DNA of 64,000 bases from Pseudomonas morbosilactucae (GTDB lineage: Bacteria > Pseudomonadota > Gammaproteobacteria > Pseudomonadales > Pseudomonadaceae), in the NCBI RefSeq assembly GCF_023241715.1, contig NZ_JALQCW010000058.1, positions 41,562 to 105,561 of the forward strand, read 5' to 3'. This document shows positions 53,496-62,563 of this stretch, one piece after another. Both the position numbers and the translations under genes were made by a program. Numbering within the stretch: position 1 is the first letter of the stretch; every line of letters starts with the position of its first letter. The notes beneath the pieces were generated by a model that did not search any database, was not told the origin of the DNA, and was given only the letters and a program-made list of their open reading frames with translations.

Positions 53496-54098
53496 ATGAC
53501 CCTGATCGCGCCGCTGCCCCCTTGCTCCATCCTGCTGCTGGCGGGAGGTCGGGGCCAGCGCATGGGCGGCCGGGACAAGGGGCTGGTGGAGTGGCAAGGG
53601 CAGCCACTGATTGCCCACTTGCAGCGCCTGACCCGAGGCGTAAGTGATGACCTGATCATCTCCTGCAACCGCAATAAAGAGATCTACGCGCCGTACGCCG
53701 ACCAGTTGGTGCATGACGACAGCGACGATTTTCCCGGGCCGTTGGCCGGTATCCGCGCCGGCTTGCGCGCGGCCCGCCACCCGTTCCTGCTGGTGCTGCC
53801 CTGCGACGTACCGCAAATCGATGCCACGCTGATCCAGGCCATGCGCCACAGCGCCAGCCAGCAACCGGAACACCCTTTGATGGTGCGTCATGGCGCGCAT
53901 TGGGAACCCTTGCTCTGTGTTATTCCCACAGCCCTGCTGCCAGCATTCGAGCGCGCCTGGCAGGCTGGCGAACGCAGCCCCGGGCGGGTCATGCGCCACT
54001 TGCAGGCTCAAGCCCTGCAATGTCCGGAAAATGACCCAAGGTTAGCTAATCTGAATACACCGGAGCTGCTTCTTCAACCGTACAACGTGGCAGAATGA
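53496..54098 (+). CDS. mobA: Molybdenum cofactor guanylyltransferase MobA
   Basis: A 200-residue nucleotidyltransferase. ATG at 53496 has CTGGAGAC before it; in-frame sequence back to 52926 lies inside moaB and is not used. LLLAGGRGQRMGGRDKGLVEWQG is the GTP-binding loop, and DFPGPLAGIRAGL and LVLPCDVPQID hold the metal site. It joins GMP to molybdenum cofactor to make the bis-MGD form used by periplasmic and respiratory enzymes. Confidence 0.94.
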   Translation: MTLIAPLPPCSILLLAGGRGQRMGGRDKGLVEWQGQPLIAHLQRLTRGVSDDLIISCNRNKEIYAPYADQLVHDDSDDFPGPLAGIRAGLRAARHPFLLVLPCDVPQIDATLIQAMRHSASQQPEHPLMVRHGAHWEPLLCVIPTALLPAFERAWQAGERSPGRVMRHLQAQALQCPENDPRLANLNTPELLLQPYNVAE

Positions 54099-54174
54099 CC
54101 GCGGTCAAGGAACTTGCAGACAGCCTATACGTCTGAAGATCAGCACTTAAAAGTACTCATTTCGGAGACACACC

Positions 54175-54396
54175 ATGACTCAACGGACCCTCGCCACGCT
54201 GATGCTTGCATTGGGCCTCGGCACACTCGCCGGCTGCGCCTCGCCGACAGTGATAACCTTGAATGACGGCCGTGAAATCCAGGCCGTGGACACCCCTCAA
54301 TACGATAAGGATTCCGGCTTCTACGAGTTCGAACAGTTGGACGGCAAGCAAACCCGGATCAACAAGGATCAGGTGCGTACCGTCAAAGAGCTGTAA
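54175..54396 (+). CDS. Small lipoprotein, YgdI/YgdR family
   Basis: A 73-residue outer-membrane lipoprotein. Signal peptide MTQRTLATLMLALGLGTLAGCASP, with lipobox L-A-G-C at Cys22. The mature part is one SH3-like domain: VITLNDGREIQAVDTPQYDKDSGFYEFEQLDGKQTRINKDQVRTVKEL, typical of DUF903. Function in the family unknown. ATG at 54175 follows GGAGACACACC. A terminator follows 27 bp later. Confidence 0.9.
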   Translation: MTQRTLATLMLALGLGTLAGCASPTVITLNDGREIQAVDTPQYDKDSGFYEFEQLDGKQTRINKDQVRTVKEL

Positions 54397-54422
54397 GCCT
54401 CAAGACGCTGCCCCTGAAATGA

Positions 54423-54449
54423 ATAAAGCCCGACTCGTTCGGGCTTTAT
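54423..54449. terminator. Terminator after the YgdI-type lipoprotein
   Basis: An 11-bp stem (54423-54433 with 54439-54449, short loop) of GC core and A/T flanks lies between two convergent genes and can serve both. Confidence 0.88.
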
Positions 54450-54472
54450 CGTTGTAGCGCTAAGAAAACACT

Positions 54473-55363
54473 TCACCACTGCAAGGTGATGCGGCTGTCG
54501 AATGATCGCTCCTGGCCAGTGACCGGGTCGATAAACCGCAGCCCTTGGGCCAGTAACTTCAGGGGGTTGGCGTAATCATCGGCCGCATCCGGCAAGACCT
54601 CAGGGTAGAACGGGTCATTGCAGATACCCGCCCCCAAGGCACTCATGTGCACCCGCAACTGGTGCTTCTTACCGGTCACCGGGTACAGACCATAACGCCA
54701 GAGCTCACCGTTCTGTTCCCGAACCTCAATGGCGGTTTCGGTATTGCTCGGTCCCTCCCCCTCTTGCATGCGAAAAAACGGCTGCCCATCCACCAGGCGG
54801 CTTTTATGCACCCTGGGAAACGCCAACTCAGGCAGCGCCGGGGCAATCGCCTCGTAATGCTTTTCGATCTGCCGCGTGGGAAACAGTGCCTGGTAGGCCG
54901 AGCGCGTCTCGGGGTTGGCGGAAAACAGCACCAGCCCCGCCGTGTGCCGGTCGATCCGGTGCAACGGCACCAGATGGGGGTTGTCCAGGCGCCGGATCAA
55001 ACGGCGCAGCAAGGTTTGCTCAACGTACTCGCCTGCCGGCGTGACCGGCAGAAAATGCGGTTTGTCCGCCACCACCAGATGCTCGCCGGCGTACAGGATC
55101 GACTCCTGCACCGGAATGACCTTTTCGTCGGGCACTTCGCGAAAATAATGAATCCGCAGGCCTTCACGGTAAGCCAGGTCGATGGCGATGGGCTGCCCCT
55201 GCCCGTCCAGCACCCGGCCACGGGCGATACGGTCCAGCCAGTGTTCACGGCTGATGGCCTTGAAGTGATCACACAGGCAATCAAGCACCGTCAACCAGGA
55301 GCCGGGCGGCAGGTAAAGGGTGCTGGCTTGGTGCTGTGCGGCAGAAAAGGATGCGGTGGACAT
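54473..55363 (-). CDS. RluA-family RNA pseudouridine synthase
   Basis: A 296-residue synthase. ATG at 55363 (MSTASFS) is taken; an in-frame extension to 55396 is not supported. The catalytic region is LVPLHRIDRHTAGLVLFSANPE with the essential Asp in HRIDRHTAGL. An N-terminal S4-like segment (LDCLCDHFKAISREHWLDRIARGRV) and C-terminal GKKHQLRVHMSALG complete the plan. It isomerises uridine in rRNA or tRNA; the exact site is not readable from sequence. Confidence 0.88.
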   Translation of the reverse strand: MSTASFSAAQHQASTLYLPPGSWLTVLDCLCDHFKAISREHWLDRIARGRVLDGQGQPIAIDLAYREGLRIHYFREVPDEKVIPVQESILYAGEHLVVADKPHFLPVTPAGEYVEQTLLRRLIRRLDNPHLVPLHRIDRHTAGLVLFSANPETRSAYQALFPTRQIEKHYEAIAPALPELAFPRVHKSRLVDGQPFFRMQEGEGPSNTETAIEVREQNGELWRYGLYPVTGKKHQLRVHMSALGAGICNDPFYPEVLPDAADDYANPLKLLAQGLRFIDPVTGQERSFDSRITLQW

Positions 55364-55464
55364 ACAAACGCTCAAGCGATCAAGGCAAGGCGGCATTATC
55401 CAGCAAGGGCTGCGGGGAGCCTAGGGGAGTTTCCCCGAACCCGGCACCTGACCCATAACCGAGC

Positions 55465-55785
55465 CTAAGCCGGTGTCCCCCGGGCATGGGCGGCGGCGTC
55501 GGTGAATTCCTTGAGCCAGCGCAGAACATCCACGGCGTCCCAGCGCCCCGGGTCATAGAGCGCATACAGCAGGCCCTGATACCCCACCACATCCAGTTGC
55601 CGGTGGTAACCCGCACGCTGGAACAGGGCCTCGATTTCAGCAAAGCAGGTGTTGAAGTGCAGCTTGTTGAAGGGCGTCTTGCCTTCCGTGACCAGGCCAT
55701 CGAGGCGCAACTCAAGCACCGCCTCACGCACTACGTCGGCGGACATTCGGTTTACGCTGTTTTTCAGTTGTTCGACATTGACCAT
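55465..55785 (-). CDS. Small protein of unknown function downstream of the S24-like gene
   Basis: A 106-residue soluble protein. Of two adjacent ATGs, 55785 is seven bases from AAGGA and is preferred. It is helical and rich in charged residues (VNRMSADVVREAVLELRLDGLVTEG, then LYALYDPGRWDAVDVLRWLKEF). No family recognised. It starts 58 bp after the S24-like gene on the same strand and is probably in the same SOS-controlled unit. Confidence 0.7.
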   Translation of the reverse strand: MVNVEQLKNSVNRMSADVVREAVLELRLDGLVTEGKTPFNKLHFNTCFAEIEALFQRAGYHRQLDVVGYQGLLYALYDPGRWDAVDVLRWLKEFTDAAAHARGTPA

Positions 55786-55843
55786 CATCTGTTCCTTTGT
55801 CCTCTTGATTCGCCCTGAGCCTCTGAAGCGGCATACCCTGGCC

Positions 55844-56281
55844 TCAACTGCGCCCCACATAACTGACCACCCACAACACCACGCCCCAGATCGCCCCCGT
55901 CTCCCGGTCATCCAGGGCAATGGATGGGATGGAAGGACGTGAGGCCTTGAGCAACAGGCCGCCCTTGGGGTCCGGCGCCACCAGGCGTACGCCGAAGGGT
56001 GCGGCCCCCTCCAACTGCACCACCACGTACTGGTCCACCACCGGGGTGGCCGAACGGTCGACAATCAACCGGTCCCCCGGATAGATGCCAAACCCCAGCA
56101 GGCTGTCATCGTCGACCAGTACCGCACGAATCTGCGGCGCGCCAAGGCCCACGGTGCGATCGAGGGAGAACCCGCCGTCGGCGTGATCCACACCCCGCGA
56201 CGCCATGACGCCGTCAGGTTCGATGGAGGATGAGGGCAAGTGCTGCAAACGCTCGGCGCGAGCGAGGATGGTGAGAGACAT
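55844..56281 (-). CDS. S24/UmuD-LexA-like protein, probably without catalytic lysine
   Basis: A 145-residue protein. ATG at 56281 is chosen because in-frame codons before it overlap the SOS box. The core is UmuD-like: VDDDSLLGFGIYPGDRLIVDRSATPV, with Ser in the position of the catalytic serine, then YVVVQLEGAAPFGVRLV. In UmuD and LexA the matching segment has V-K-[KR]-L; here it is V-R-L, so the general-base Lys appears to be Arg. No clear cleavage site (Ala-Gly or Cys-Gly) precedes the domain. It could be a non-cleaving partner or decoy for a polymerase or LexA. An SOS box lies 19 bp upstream. Confidence 0.8.
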   Translation of the reverse strand: MSLTILARAERLQHLPSSSIEPDGVMASRGVDHADGGFSLDRTVGLGAPQIRAVLVDDDSLLGFGIYPGDRLIVDRSATPVVDQYVVVQLEGAAPFGVRLVAPDPKGGLLLKASRPSIPSIALDDRETGAIWGVVLWVVSYVGRS

Positions 56282-56300
56282 GGCGAGGCATTCCGAATAG

Positions 56301-56316
56301 CTGTACATGCATACAG
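56301..56316 (-). promoter_or_regulatory. LexA (SOS) box
   Basis: CTG-N10-CAG within a longer near-palindrome (minus strand TTACTGTATGCATGTACAGCT region), an almost ideal LexA operator. It stands 19 bp before the S24-like start and points to induction by DNA damage. Confidence 0.9.
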
Positions 56317-56388
56317 TAAACGAATCAGCGGATCTCGCCAATGAATTAGATCAGGGGGCGACCAGCGGAACGCCGATCGTGAGAGGGC

Positions 56389-56625
56389 TCAACGTACAAA
56401 AGCCACCACTTGTTCAGCATCAAAGGGCCAGTCCAGCTCGGCACCGGTGTCGACCCGGCGCAACACCGGAATCCGCAAGCCGTAGGCGTCGAACAGCGCC
56501 TGGCTTTCACCGATATCCACCAGTTCGACCATCAACCCATGCTCCACCAGGGGCATCAGCTCGGCCTCGGCGAGTTCACAAAGGTGGCACCCCAGGGTGC
56601 CGAACAACTGGCATTCAGATGGCAT
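56389..56625 (-). CDS. Glutaredoxin-like protein (DUF836 type)
   Basis: A 78-residue thioredoxin-fold protein. The redox motif is C-H-L-C in LFGTLGCHLCELAEAEL, and IPVLRRVDTGAEL carries the cis-Pro. It matches small glutaredoxin-like proteins of gamma-proteobacteria. Cytoplasmic thiol chemistry is inferred. Confidence 0.88.
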   Translation of the reverse strand: MPSECQLFGTLGCHLCELAEAELMPLVEHGLMVELVDIGESQALFDAYGLRIPVLRRVDTGAELDWPFDAEQVVAFVR

Positions 56626-56695
56626 GACCGTGCAACCAGAAAAGGACAGGCACGTATTCTAGGCCCCTGTAAAAAAGCCGTCGACCGCCACAGCC

Positions 56696-57667
56696 TCAGA
56701 GAATGAATTTGACCCGGCGGCTGGCCAGAATCAGCAGCGGCGCCACCGCGAAGGCCAGCACCAGCACCAGCCCGCTCATCACATTGCCATAGGCCAGCCC
56801 CGCACCCAGCGCTGCGTAGATAAACCAGGGATGCACGTAATACACCGCCGAAGACAGCTTGGCCGGAATGCCGTTGCTGGACGCCCGGTAGTACACGAAC
56901 GGCAATAGAAACAGCGCCGGGGTGACCACCAGCAATGAGGCAAGAAAATCGAAGTTCTGCTCAACGTCGGCGCGCAGGACGAAGTTCAATCCGGCCTCCG
57001 CCAGGATCAATCCCAGGCCCAGCAGCAACCCAAGCCAGACCCCACGCCGGGTCACCTTTTCCGGGACCTGATGGCGTGCGAACAGAAAGCCGATGGTCAT
57101 GAACGGAAAGCCCATAAACAGGAAATTGCGTGCGGTGTAGTCGTTCTGGTTGAAGTGCTGCAGGAAGGCGTTGGGCAACTCGTAGTACACCCGCGCATAT
57201 TGCAGGCATAGGCCGATCGCAAACGCCCCCAAGGCCAGGCCGATCAGCAGCCCCGAGGCGCGTCGGCGCAACATCAGCAACAGCACGCCGCCACCGAGCA
57301 TGCCCAGCAGATACCAGAGGTGGAAATAGCCGATCAGCAGTTTCTTCACCACGCCCAGCACGCCACCGAGACTGAACAACGTTGCCGGGTCCACGTACTG
57401 CGGGCTGTACACCAGCATCCAGAACAGATAGATCAGCAGCCCACGCTTGAACCACTGGGCAAACGAATGCCCGGCGCTCAGCGTCTGGAACAGGTAGTAA
57501 CCGTTGATGATGAAAAACGCCGGCACCGCGACCCGGAACAGGCCATTGCACAGCACATAACCCAGAGCGTTGTAGTTGCCTCCGAGGAACTTGCAATGCA
57601 AGGCCACCACCATGACTGCGAGCACGACTTTGAGAAGGTCGAGATTGCCATTCAGGACTTTGGCCAT
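56696..57667 (-). CDS. Membrane acyltransferase, family 3 (first copy)
   Basis: A 323-residue integral membrane protein with about ten helices. GGGAGC precedes ATG 57667. It starts NGNLDLLKVVLAVMVVALHCKF, with the conserved His in the first helix, and keeps VAVPAFFIINGYYLF. It O-acylates surface polysaccharide or lipid, moving acyl groups across the inner membrane. It is 33 bp downstream of another family-3 acyltransferase on the same strand. PslL of P. aeruginosa belongs to this family, so a part in modifying the nearby polysaccharide is possible, but it is 5 kb away. Confidence 0.85.
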   Translation of the reverse strand: MAKVLNGNLDLLKVVLAVMVVALHCKFLGGNYNALGYVLCNGLFRVAVPAFFIINGYYLFQTLSAGHSFAQWFKRGLLIYLFWMLVYSPQYVDPATLFSLGGVLGVVKKLLIGYFHLWYLLGMLGGGVLLLMLRRRASGLLIGLALGAFAIGLCLQYARVYYELPNAFLQHFNQNDYTARNFLFMGFPFMTIGFLFARHQVPEKVTRRGVWLGLLLGLGLILAEAGLNFVLRADVEQNFDFLASLLVVTPALFLLPFVYYRASSNGIPAKLSSAVYYVHPWFIYAALGAGLAYGNVMSGLVLVLAFAVAPLLILASRRVKFIL

Positions 57668-57700
57668 CGAAGCTCCCTGCTGGAACGAGGCAGAACCGGC

Positions 57701-58795
57701 TTACACCGGATCGTAATGTTTGCGGCTCGGGGCCACGCGGAATCGACGCTTGCAGTAAGCCGTCGCCCGGTCGAGGATCGGCTTCTCATAGAAGTGATAA
57801 CCCACCCAGCCATAACAAAGCACCGCGGTCATCATCAGCACGGCAAAAAACGCGTTGTCCCACGGGCTGGAAGGCCAGGCGCCGATCATTTGCCAAGCGC
57901 GACCGATCACCCCCAGCACCAGCAGGTGAGACAGATAAAGGGTGTAGGACATGTCGCCAACCGCCGTCAGGAACGTCGGGACCTTGATCAGGCTGCGCCG
58001 CTCCAGCAGCGCCAGGGACAAGGTCAGGGCACCAAAGGTCAGGCCCACGGCAACCATCCGCGGCAACCCTTCACTGGCGTACAGGCCACTCAGGTAAATC
58101 AACGGAAAGCCCAGCAGCAGCGCCACCGCCAGTGCCACCCAGAGCAAGGAGCTCGGCAGCCTGCCACTGTGGGGGCCATAGAAAAACAGTGCCAGGGCGC
58201 TGCCGACAATGAACTCCAGGGCGTAGGGGTGGAGCATGATTTTCAGCGCCGGCGAGTAATCCTGCCAATTGAACAGCAGGTTGAAGACCACGATCACCCC
58301 GGCCCAGCCCAGCAACAGCCACGGCAAGCTTTTCTCCCGCAGGCACATAAAGGCGCTGAACAGCAGGTAGAACCACAATTCGAACACCAGCGACCAGGCC
58401 ACCATCACCAGCAGCACCCGTTCATTGGGCAATAACAGGAACGACATCCACAGGTTGGAACCGCCGTGGGAGCTGTTGACCAGGCTCGGCTGCCAGAGGT
58501 AAACGCCCAGGGTGATAAAAAAATACAACCAATAGGTGGGGTAGATCCGCGACAAGCGATTGAACAGGAAGCGCTGGGTCTCGACGACGTTCTGGAAACG
58601 CCCGCGGCTGACGATGACCATGACAAAACCGCTGATGACGAAAAACAGATCGACACCCAATTGGAAGAACTGCAAGAACGCTGGCAACAACACATCGCCC
58701 GCGGCGTACTTGAACTCCACAGACGTCATGTGAAACAGCACCACTCCCAGCACCGCCGCCCCGCGCAACCCTTGCAGTGAATACAGACGCTCCAT
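57701..58795 (-). CDS. Membrane acyltransferase, family 3 (second copy)
   Basis: A 364-residue protein with about ten helices. ATG at 58795 (MERLYSLQGLRGAAVLGVVLFH) has GGAGAGG before it; an in-frame stretch to 59032 would add non-homologous residues. The signature is LRGAAVLGVVLFH (conserved Arg and His) plus FQLGVDLFFVISGFVMVIV. It is of the OafA/ExoZ type. It precedes the other acyltransferase in the same operon and is divergent from the Kef-type antiporter. Confidence 0.9.
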   Translation of the reverse strand: MERLYSLQGLRGAAVLGVVLFHMTSVEFKYAAGDVLLPAFLQFFQLGVDLFFVISGFVMVIVSRGRFQNVVETQRFLFNRLSRIYPTYWLYFFITLGVYLWQPSLVNSSHGGSNLWMSFLLLPNERVLLVMVAWSLVFELWFYLLFSAFMCLREKSLPWLLLGWAGVIVVFNLLFNWQDYSPALKIMLHPYALEFIVGSALALFFYGPHSGRLPSSLLWVALAVALLLGFPLIYLSGLYASEGLPRMVAVGLTFGALTLSLALLERRSLIKVPTFLTAVGDMSYTLYLSHLLVLGVIGRAWQMIGAWPSSPWDNAFFAVLMMTAVLCYGWVGYHFYEKPILDRATAYCKRRFRVAPSRKHYDPV

Positions 58796-59009
58796 AAACC
58801 TCTCCGGCTCCTCACTGACAGGCCACCCTGTGCCTGGTGCACCACGACCTTCGCCGGCCGCCCTTGAGCATAGCGAAGCATGTTCAATTTGAGACATCTT
58901 CCATAAAGAATGATGCACATCAGCGTCACGCTTTGTGGATTGAGCGACCCTCGCGACCTTTTTGCCGCTACGCTCGGTTATCGCCAGCGCCCCCTGTCGG
59001 GAGACATCT

Positions 59010-60968
59010 GTGTTCGCCAATCTGCTGATCATCCTCGCCTCCTCCCTGGTGGTAATCGCGCTGTTCCGACGCCTGCGCCTGCCGCCGGTCCTCGGCTATC
59101 TGTGCGTCGGCCTGCTGGTCGGCCCCACTGCCCTGGACTGGGTGAACGACAGCGAGGACCTGCCGGACCTGGCGGAGTTGGGGGTGGTGTTCCTGCTGTT
59201 CTCCCTGGGGCTGGAATTTTCGCTGTCGAAGATGCTCGCACTGCGCCGCGTGGTATTCGGCCTGGGCAGCGTGCAGGTGCTGTGCACCGGCAGCGTACTC
59301 GGCGCCTTGCTGGTGGCGTTTGGCATGCCCTGGGTGGCGGCGTTGATGCTCGGCGCCGGGCTGGCGCTCTCCTCCACCGCCATCGTCAGCAAGGAGTTGA
59401 GCAGCCTGGGGGAGATATTCAGCAGTCATGGGCAGAACGCTATTGGCGTGTTGCTGTTCCAGGACGTGGTGGCCGTGCTGTTGCTGACCCTGGTCCCGGT
59501 GTTTGCCGGCAGCAGCGACCTGGCCTGGTATTGGGCGCTACCCAGCACCCTGGCCAAGACCCTGGTGCTGTTCGTCGGCCTGCTGCTGGCCAGCCGCTGG
59601 TTACTGCCGCGCCTGTTCCATGAAGTCGCCGCTTCCCATTCCGCCGAACTGTTTGTGCTACTGGCCCTGGTCATCGTCTTGCTGACAGCCTGGCTTACTC
59701 ACCTGCTGGGCCTGTCGCCCGCCCTGGGCGCTTTCCTCGCTGGCATGCTGCTGGGGGAAAGCCATTACCGGCATCAGATCGAAGCGGATATCCGCCCCTT
59801 TCGCGACATTCTCCTGGGCCTGTTCTTTGTCAGCATCGGCATGCTGATCGATCTGCAATTGTTCACCAGTCACGCACTGCTGATCCTCGGCCTGACCCTG
59901 GCCCTGATGCTGATCAAGGGCGGCGTGGTGGCTGCCGTGCTGATCATCCGGGGCCGCGATGGCGAGACCGCCTGGCGCAGCGGCCTGGCCCTGGCCCAAG
60001 GCGGTGAATTCTGCTTCGCACTGATGGCGCAGATGCAACAGAGCAAACTGATGCCCGGTGAAATCAGTGGCCTGCTACTGGCCGCCACCTTCTGCTCCAT
60101 GCTGCTGACCCCGCTGTTGCTGCGTGCCGCCCCCCGGCTCGCCGCCGCCCTGCACCGCAAGCCGAACCAGGAGGCACAACTGGAACACATCAGTGCCATG
60201 ACCGCCGAGATGGCGGGGCACGTGGTGATTTGTGGCTACGGCCGCGTGGGGCAATCCATCGGCCGCTTCCTGCGGCGCGAGCAACAGCGCTTCCTGGCCC
60301 TGGACGACGATCCGGTGCGGGTGCAAGAGGCCGCCGCCGGTGAAAGCTGCGTGCACTACGGGGATTCCCGCCGAGGTGAACTGCTCAGCGCGGTGGGCCT
60401 GGAACGGGCCCGGCTGCTGGTGATCGCGGTGGATAAAACCGACATCGCCCTGGCCGTCCTCAAAGCGGCGCGACACCTCAACAGCCAGGTGCCGATCCTG
60501 GTCCGCACCCGCGACGACAGCCAACTGGCTGAACTCAAGGCGGCGGGCGCCAGCGAAGTAGTACCGGAGTTACTGGAGTCGAGCCTGATGCTCGCGTCCC
60601 ACGCCCTGATCATGCTTGGCGTACCGGAGCAGCAGGTGCAAAGCAAGGTCGACGAAGTCCGCCACAACCGTTATCGCCTGCTGCATGGTTTCTACCACGG
60701 CGCCCAGAGCAACCTGCTGGATAACCGCGGCCAGCCCAAAGTGCTGATGCATGCGGTGAAGCTCGACACCGACGCCTACGCCTGCCAGCGCACGTTGAAG
60801 GACCTCGGCCTGGAGCCGTTAGGCGTGGATGTGCAAGGGCTGCAGCGCGAGGGCCAGGAGCAGGCCCTGGACACCAACCCGCTGTTGCAGCCCGGGGACA
60901 CGGTGCTGATGTCCGGCCCCCTGGCGGCCATCGAAGCCGCTGAGGCACGGTTGCAGGGCGGACAATGA
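59010..60968 (+). CDS. Monovalent cation:proton antiporter, KefB/KefC type (CPA2)
   Basis: A 652-residue transporter. GTG at 59010 is taken because GGGAG lies just before it. An N-terminal antiporter domain of about 12 helices (residues ~1-380) has PPVLGYLCVGLLVGPTAL, LFSLGLEFSLSKM, SSTAIVSKEL and LSPALGAFLAGMLLGES. Residues ~405-530 form the TrkA_N/RCK domain with GHVVICGYGRVGQSIGRFL. A TrkA_C-like domain closes it. It exports K+ in exchange for H+, probably gated by NAD(H) or glutathione-type ligands. No KefF/KefG ancillary gene is adjacent. Confidence 0.92.
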   Translation: MFANLLIILASSLVVIALFRRLRLPPVLGYLCVGLLVGPTALDWVNDSEDLPDLAELGVVFLLFSLGLEFSLSKMLALRRVVFGLGSVQVLCTGSVLGALLVAFGMPWVAALMLGAGLALSSTAIVSKELSSLGEIFSSHGQNAIGVLLFQDVVAVLLLTLVPVFAGSSDLAWYWALPSTLAKTLVLFVGLLLASRWLLPRLFHEVAASHSAELFVLLALVIVLLTAWLTHLLGLSPALGAFLAGMLLGESHYRHQIEADIRPFRDILLGLFFVSIGMLIDLQLFTSHALLILGLTLALMLIKGGVVAAVLIIRGRDGETAWRSGLALAQGGEFCFALMAQMQQSKLMPGEISGLLLAATFCSMLLTPLLLRAAPRLAAALHRKPNQEAQLEHISAMTAEMAGHVVICGYGRVGQSIGRFLRREQQRFLALDDDPVRVQEAAAGESCVHYGDSRRGELLSAVGLERARLLVIAVDKTDIALAVLKAARHLNSQVPILVRTRDDSQLAELKAAGASEVVPELLESSLMLASHALIMLGVPEQQVQSKVDEVRHNRYRLLHGFYHGAQSNLLDNRGQPKVLMHAVKLDTDAYACQRTLKDLGLEPLGVDVQGLQREGQEQALDTNPLLQPGDTVLMSGPLAAIEAAEARLQGGQ

Positions 60969-61021
60969 AATCGGGCGGGGCTGAGGCACCGCACGCCCCT
61001 CGCCCGCACCGCCCCCGACCA

Positions 61022-62229
61022 TCAGTCCTGGCTGACAGCGCCGATCTTGTGCACCGACAGATCGGCGCCGTAATACTCTTCTTCCTGGGTCAGGCGCAGC
61101 CCGTGCAAGGCCTTGATCGCGCCGTACACGACAAACCCGCCCACCAGTGCCACCACCACACCCAACGCGGTGCCGATCAACTGGCTGATCAGGCTGACGC
61201 CCCCCAGGCCGCCCAAGGCGCCCTGGCCGAAAATCCCGCAGGCAATGCCGCCCCACACGCCGCACAAGCCGTGCAGCGGCCATACGCCCAGCACGTCGTC
61301 GATTTTCCATTTGCCTTGGGCCGCGATAAAGCACCAGACAAACAAGGCACCGGCAATGGCCCCAGTCACCAGGGCGCCCACCGGGTGCATCAGGTCGGAA
61401 CCGGCGCAGATCGCTACCAGCCCGGCCAAGGGACCGTTGTGCAGGAAGCCCGGGTCGTTGCGCCCGACAATCAGGGCCGCCATGGTGCCGCCGACCATGG
61501 CCATCAGCGAGTTCACCGCCACCAGCCCGCTCAGGCCTTGCAGGGTCTGGGCGCTCATCACGTTGAAACCGAACCAGCCGACAATCAGGATCCACGAGCC
61601 CAGGGCCAGGAACGGAATGCTCGACGGCGCGAAGGCCACCAGCTTGCCATCGCGGTAGCGACCGTTGCGCGGGCCCAGCAACAGCACCGCCGCCAACGCC
61701 AGCCACCCCCCCATGGCGTGCACCACCACGGACCCGGCGAAGTCATGGAAGCCGGCGCCGAAGCGCGCCTGCAACCAGGCCTGCAAACCAAAGTTGCCGT
61801 TCCACACCATGCCTTCGAAGAAGGGGTAGACGAAGGCCACGATCAGCGCCGTCGCACACAACTGCGGCACGAAGCGCGCCCGTTCGGCGATACCCCCGGA
61901 AATGATTGCCGGAATGGCAGCGGCGAAGGTCAGCAGGAAGAAGAACTTGACCAGGCCGTAACCGTGGTCGCGCTGATCACTGCCGCCGGCTGCAGGAAGC
62001 TCACGCCGTAGGAGATCCAATAGCCTATAAAGAAATAAGCAAGGGTCGAGACCGCGAAGTCGCTGAGGATTTTCGACAGTGCATTGACCTGGTTCTTCTG
62101 CCGGACCGTGCCGACCTCGAGGAAGGCGAAGCCGGCGTGCATGGCCAGCACCATCACCGCGCCGATCAGGATGAACAGGGTATTGGAACCATGGACCAGA
62201 CTGTCCACAGCGCTTTGCAAATTTTCCAT
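61022..62229 (-). pseudogene. amtB: Ammonium transporter AmtB, frameshifted
   Basis: The N-terminal part (MENLQSAVDSLVHGSNTLFILIGAVMVLAMHAGFAFLE, from ATG 62229) and the rest (HGYGLVKFFFLLTFAAAIPAIISGG to the stop at 61022) are in different frames. The join is near 61968: one base seems missing where Ser-Ala-Asn-His-Gly would be expected. With it, the protein is 402 residues, normal for Amt proteins. Channel marks are intact: DFAGSVVVHAMGG (first His) and WPLHGLCGVWGG (second His), and the signature from HDFAG onward. No glnK gene accompanies it. If real, ammonium uptake by this copy is lost; an assembly error is equally possible. Confidence 0.88.
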
Positions 62230-62563
62230 GGAGTTGGCAGACCTGCTATCAGCAACAGCTCCAAGCCAATGATGGCGCCCTTCCAGTCGCACCAAGTTGG
62301 CGCCGGGCACGCTATTGAAGCGCGTTTGGCGAACCGTTTTGGCGCACGACGTCGAAGAGCGAAATCCTGCTTGAAGAGGTTTTGTTAAGTTTCTAATTTT
62401 TTAGGCTAAGGTTTCGCGCGCCCTGCGCCACCGCATGCGCGTTTTCAGCGCAATCGGCCTCCCTGGCGCACCAGCACAAAGCAAAAGCTGTACCAGACAA
62501 TTGCAGTGAACCTTCGCCCAAGGCTCATACTCGAAGCACACACAAGCCATTACGGAGATAACC
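62230..62563. other. Intergenic region between amtB and the DUF883 gene
   Basis: 334 bases between divergent genes with no gene I can support. A T-rich stretch at 62390-62402 may belong to the promoter of either side. No sigma-54 element (GG-N10-GC) was found in front of amtB on reading by eye. Confidence 0.45.

Noticed and set aside
58796..59032. N-terminal extension of the second acyltransferase
   Set aside because: The conserved first helix begins just after ATG 58795, which has a good ribosome site; the extension shows no family match.
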